This document shows positions 5,709 through 8,215 of a stretch of 8,215 nt of DNA, piece after piece (position 1 is the stretch's first letter; each line of letters starts with the position of its first letter). The position numbers were made by a program, and so were the translations under genes. The DNA comes from JACVRW01 sp034664105. Its GTDB lineage: Bacteria; Actinomycetota; Thermoleophilia; Solirubrobacterales; Thermoleophilaceae. The DNA is taken from positions 1 through 8,215 of the forward strand of contig JAXDIH010000041.1 in NCBI GenBank assembly GCA_034664105.1, in the 5' to 3' direction. The notes under the pieces are model-generated. The model saw only the letters and a list, made by a program, of their open reading frames with translations, was not told where the DNA came from and ran no database searches.

Positions 5709-6726
5709 GCGTGCGGGCCATGAGGCGGCCGACGGCATCCTCCGAGCAGGCGGTCTCCCACCAAGCCAGCGACCGGCGGTGCAGATCCTCCAGCCGCGCG
5801 GGGTCCGCAAGCAGGGGCAGTACCACTCGCTCGAGTTCGTCCCAGTGCCGCAGGCGCACGATCGGCGCGCGCTCGTAGAACCAGATCGGGGGGACCGCGT
5901 CGGTCACCACGATGGAGCCGTACTTGAGCGCCTGGAAGAAGCGGTGTGTCTCGGTCGTCGCGCCGCGCGGCACCAGCGCGAGCCGCGCGTTCATCAGCGC
6001 CCGCGAGTACTCGCCCGCGTCGGAGGCGGCCGACTCCTGGAAGCCCTCCGTGATGCGCACGTCGACCTTGACCTCCGGGTGTCGCCGCAGCCCGTCGACG
6101 TTGCGCAGCATCGCGTCGCGCGCCAGGCCCTTCGGCATCACGCGTGCCTTGAGGCGGGCTGAGCGCCCTGGTGCCTGGACCACGCTGCCGGCAAAGAAGA
6201 CGTCCGAGCTGCGCTCGGAGAGTGGGATGGGTGCCAGGTCGAGCACGTTGTAGGTGCCGATCGGCAGCTCCACCTGCTGCGCGGGACGAGGCCCGCGTCC
6301 GCGTGCGGCCGCGATCCGGGCTCGCCCATGCGCGAGCCGGTCCGGCGCGCCCTTGAGCGCGGCGCGGGCCGCCGGCAGCAGCGCGGAGAGAGTCGCGGCG
6401 GATGGCCATGCCAGCGGGTTGCAGCCGAGGTTCGGGCGCGCGCACAGGTTGCGGAACACCGCCCGTACGCGGGGCAGGTAGGAGGGGACGCGCGCCCACT
6501 CGTCCCCGATCAGGACCACGACCACGTCCTCTCCGTAGCTGGGCAGCGTCTCGGGATCGAAGGTCAGATAGACCGTGAGCCCATCCACGCGCAGGTCGCG
6601 CTCCATCGCGGTCAACGCGCGGCCGAAGTACCACGTGTCGATCAGCTCCTCGACCGGCGCGGGAGGCGTCCAGTCGCGCGGCGGGCCGCCGCGGTCCAGA
6701 CAGTTGACGAACCTCGTGCCCGGCAT
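5692..6726 (-). CDS. Exostosin-like (GT47-type) glycosyltransferase
   Basis: Predicted glycosyltransferase of 344 residues, starting at ATG 6726 (MPGTRFVNCL), 11 nt after the stop of the membrane protein gene. A longer open frame to 6888 exists, but it would lie inside the upstream gene and encodes Arg/Pro-rich shadow sequence. Domain signs: IPLSERSSDVFFAGS (167-181), a charged helix RARLKARVM-like region after it, and EGFQESAASDAGEYSRAL (227-244). LVPRGATTETHRFFQALKYG (251-270) with SIVVTDAVPP (271-280) matches the exostosin donor-site pattern (PRG..(S/T)ET.R..EAL..G.IPV). There is no signal peptide or membrane helix, so it should be cytoplasmic. This agrees with many bacterial exostosin-like proteins found in surface polysaccharide clusters. 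The donor sugar is unknown. It is probably translated from the same transcript as the ligase/polymerase. Confidence 0.75.
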   Translation of the reverse strand: MPGTRFVNCLDRGGPPRDWTPPAPVEELIDTWYFGRALTAMERDLRVDGLTVYLTFDPETLPSYGEDVVVVLIGDEWARVPSYLPRVRAVFRNLCARPNLGCNPLAWPSAATLSALLPAARAALKGAPDRLAHGRARIAAARGRGPRPAQQVELPIGTYNVLDLAPIPLSERSSDVFFAGSVVQAPGRSARLKARVMPKGLARDAMLRNVDGLRRHPEVKVDVRITEGFQESAASDAGEYSRALMNARLALVPRGATTETHRFFQALKYGSIVVTDAVPPIWFYERAPIVRLRHWDELERVVLPLLADPARLEDLHRRSLAWWETACSEDAVGRLMARTLNASR

Positions 6727-6737
6727 TGCCCGGCCGT

Positions 6738-8144
6738 TCAGGGGAGGGGCGGCTTGGGGCGGAACTGGAAGGCGAGCACCTGGCCCGCGATGAACCAGAG
6801 GATCACCCCGCTGCTGCCGTAGAAGGCATCGCCCGACGGGAGCAGGACGAGCAGGTAGACGACCATGGCGAACAGCGCGAGGCGCCACTCCTGCCCGGGC
6901 GCTCGGGCTCGCGCACCGTCCCAGGCGGCGAACAGGACGGCGCCGAGCGCGGCGACGACAAGCAGGAAGCCGAGCGGACCGACCTGGTACATCAGGCTCA
7001 GGTAGCCGTTGTCCGCGAAGCGCAGCTCGGTGTCGCCGCTGAGCTTCGTCGACTCTCCCGCGCTGCCCAGGCCGTGGCCCATGGGTGCGCTGACGGATTC
7101 GGGGAGCAGCGCCGAGAAGCTGGTCTGGCGGTCGGTCGCGGAGCGGTCGCCGCCGAGCTTCGTGATGGTCTCGAAGCGGTTGACGACGTCACGCGCGGCG
7201 GAGCTGACCGGTGACAGCGCCAGCGACGCGAGGACGGTCACGGCGAAGGTGCCGAAGACGAGGCGCGCGCTCTGTCCCCGCGAGGCCACGACATGTGCGA
7301 AGCCGGCGATCACCAGCGCCCACCACGCCGAGCGCACGAAGGTCAGCGACAGCCCGACCGTGAGCACGACCGCGCCCACGATCGCGAGCACGCGGCGGTG
7401 AGCGATCGACAGGTAGCAGAGCAGCGACAGCGCCAGGAGGGCGCCGAGCGTGCCGGGACTGTTCAGCGTGCCGAACACGCGCACCTTGTCGTCCTTGCCG
7501 GTGCCGATGCTGTTGAAGTCGGTCACGTCCAGCCAGGTCTGGTCCCACTTCGTGAGCGGCAGGTAGCGCTGGGCGATCGCGTAGGCGGCGATCAGCGGCA
7601 GGCCGACCATCAGGACGCGCCGCAGCGTGCTCTCGCGGCCCGACAGCCCTTCGCTGTACCCGAGCACGCCGGCGGAGACGGCGGCGAGGTAGGCGATCGA
7701 CGAGTAGATGGCCGCCCGCGGCCCTGAGGCAAAGCCGATCGGTATGCCCATGGCGAAGCCGCCCGCGGCGAGCAGCAGGATCACGCGAATCCTGGTCGGG
7801 ACGTGCACCCTCACCAGCGCAAGCGCGGCGAGGGCGGCGGTAGCGAGGAAGGGCGCCAGCGACAGCGGGTCGTTCTCGATCGGCCCGCTCATCAGCGCCA
7901 GGATGCGGCGCACGAAGGGCGCCAGCAGCCACAGCGTGAGCAATCCCGTCAGGCCCCAGCGCTCGTCGTGCTGGTAGAGGGCCACGATGACCAGCACCAG
8001 GGTGAACGCGCACGCCGCCTGAATCGACAGCGTCATCGCCCAGCCGAGGATCAGCGCGGCAAGGCCTCCCACGAGCAGCACCCACCAGAGGTCGCTGCCG
8101 TACGCGCGCGGCGCGGCACGCAGGCGCCAGATCAGCTCAGCCAC
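6738..8144 (-). CDS. O-antigen ligase / polymerase family membrane protein (Wzy/WaaL-like)
   Basis: Polytopic membrane protein of 468 residues, expected to polymerise lipid-linked repeat units or transfer the finished chain to its anchor outside the membrane. About twelve or more hydrophobic segments are visible (for example near 20-38, 42-58, 66-84, 93-112, 118-137, 143-163, 174-192, 229-248, 252-287, 295-311, 384-406, 420-435, 443-460). The family signs are VRVFGTLNSPGTLGALLAL (221-239), LSLTFVRSAWWAL (265-277), a large extracytoplasmic loop at about 312-383, and DNGYLSLMYQVGPLGFLL (378-395). The start is GTG 8144, with GGAGG at 8153-8149 only 4 nt upstream. The frame is also open farther upstream, but its codons lose the G/C third-position bias. 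Polymerase and ligase cannot be told apart by sequence. In a Wzy-dependent cluster with a Wzz-like kinase, polymerase is the simpler guess. Confidence 0.85.
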   Translation of the reverse strand: MAELIWRLRAAPRAYGSDLWWVLLVGGLAALILGWAMTLSIQAACAFTLVLVIVALYQHDERWGLTGLLTLWLLAPFVRRILALMSGPIENDPLSLAPFLATAALAALALVRVHVPTRIRVILLLAAGGFAMGIPIGFASGPRAAIYSSIAYLAAVSAGVLGYSEGLSGRESTLRRVLMVGLPLIAAYAIAQRYLPLTKWDQTWLDVTDFNSIGTGKDDKVRVFGTLNSPGTLGALLALSLLCYLSIAHRRVLAIVGAVVLTVGLSLTFVRSAWWALVIAGFAHVVASRGQSARLVFGTFAVTVLASLALSPVSSAARDVVNRFETITKLGGDRSATDRQTSFSALLPESVSAPMGHGLGSAGESTKLSGDTELRFADNGYLSLMYQVGPLGFLLVVAALGAVLFAAWDGARARAPGQEWRLALFAMVVYLLVLLPSGDAFYGSSGVILWFIAGQVLAFQFRPKPPLP

Positions 8145-8176
8145 GGGGCCTCCACGCGGTTGTCGGCGGGTCCCGT

Positions 8177-8191
8177 GGCCGTCACACGGCC
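8177..8191. other. Hairpin over the stop codon of the right-edge gene
   Basis: GGCCGT-CAC-ACGGCC is a perfect 6-bp inverted repeat with a 3-nt loop. On the minus strand it covers the TGA of the right-edge partial gene. No T-run follows, so termination is unlikely. It might affect readthrough into, or translation of, the ligase/polymerase gene. Confidence 0.25.
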
Positions 8192-8215
8192 TCCGTGCTG
8201 CTGTCCCCGAGCCGT
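8182..8215 (-). CDS. C-terminal tail of an unidentified gene (cut by window edge)
   Basis: One minus-strand frame ends in TGA at 8184-8182 after codons for RLGDSSTEAV, and all ten of those codons end in G or C. The other two frames here do not show that bias, so this is the best candidate for the end of an upstream gene. The stop is 37 bp before the ligase/polymerase start, consistent with one operon. Ten residues are too few to name a function. A second frame stays open to TGA at 8134-8132 and cannot be ruled out. Confidence 0.4.
   Translation of the reverse strand, partial: RLGDSSTEAV

Noticed and set aside
4494..5810. Minus-strand open frame of 438 codons opposite the GT4 gene
   Set aside because: It has no recognisable motif, an Arg/His/Gln-rich composition, and would conflict with both the GT4 and the GT47 genes.
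6727..6888. Longer version of the GT47 gene starting at 6888
   Set aside because: The extra 54 residues lie inside the 3' end of the ligase/polymerase gene and are Arg/Pro-rich shadow sequence. ATG 6726 is just after that gene's stop and gives a normal N-terminus.
1..8215. CRISPR array, tRNA, rRNA, insertion sequence or phage genes
   Set aside because: I found no regularly spaced repeats, clover-leaf sequence, transposase motif or terminal repeats. Coding genes fill nearly the whole window.

Overview
The window is very GC-rich (third codon positions are almost all G or C), uses GTG/TTG starts freely and carries one cell-surface polysaccharide locus. Composition and protein style suggest a high-GC actinobacterium, perhaps the Solirubrobacterales/Thermoleophilia. 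That placement is an inference, because no rRNA or other marker gene is present.

Layout, left to right. (1) Bases 1-68, minus strand: the first 22 codons of what looks like a TetR-family regulator running off the left edge. (2) A divergent gap of about 100 bp contains a 21-bp near-palindrome that would suit an operator. (3) Plus strand, 168-2867: a secreted clan GH-A glycoside hydrolase, then 48 bp later a polyprenyl-phosphate sugar phosphotransferase of the WbaP/CpsE type, which starts repeat-unit synthesis. (4) Minus strand, 2872-4482: a chain-length/tyrosine-kinase protein (Wzz domain fused to a BY-kinase ATPase), convergent with the transferase across 4 bp. (5) A 65-74 bp divergent gap, then on the plus strand a GT4-type glycosyltransferase (about 4557-5708) whose start codon region forms a hairpin. 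(6) Minus strand, right edge to 5692: the last codons of an unidentified gene, an O-antigen ligase/polymerase-family membrane protein, and an exostosin-like (GT47) glycosyltransferase 11 bp after it. The last of these overlaps the GT4 gene tail-to-tail by 17 bp.

Working model: the phosphotransferase loads the first sugar phosphate on undecaprenyl phosphate, the GT4 and GT47 enzymes extend the repeat unit in the cytoplasm, and the multi-membrane protein polymerises or ligates it outside. The Wzz/BY-kinase sets chain length, and the secreted hydrolase may trim or release the polymer. No Wzx flippase, export channel or sugar-nucleotide pathway gene is visible, so the cluster must continue beyond the window or depend on genes elsewhere. 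The genes switch strand repeatedly instead of forming one operon. I see no tRNA, rRNA, CRISPR array, insertion sequence or phage gene.
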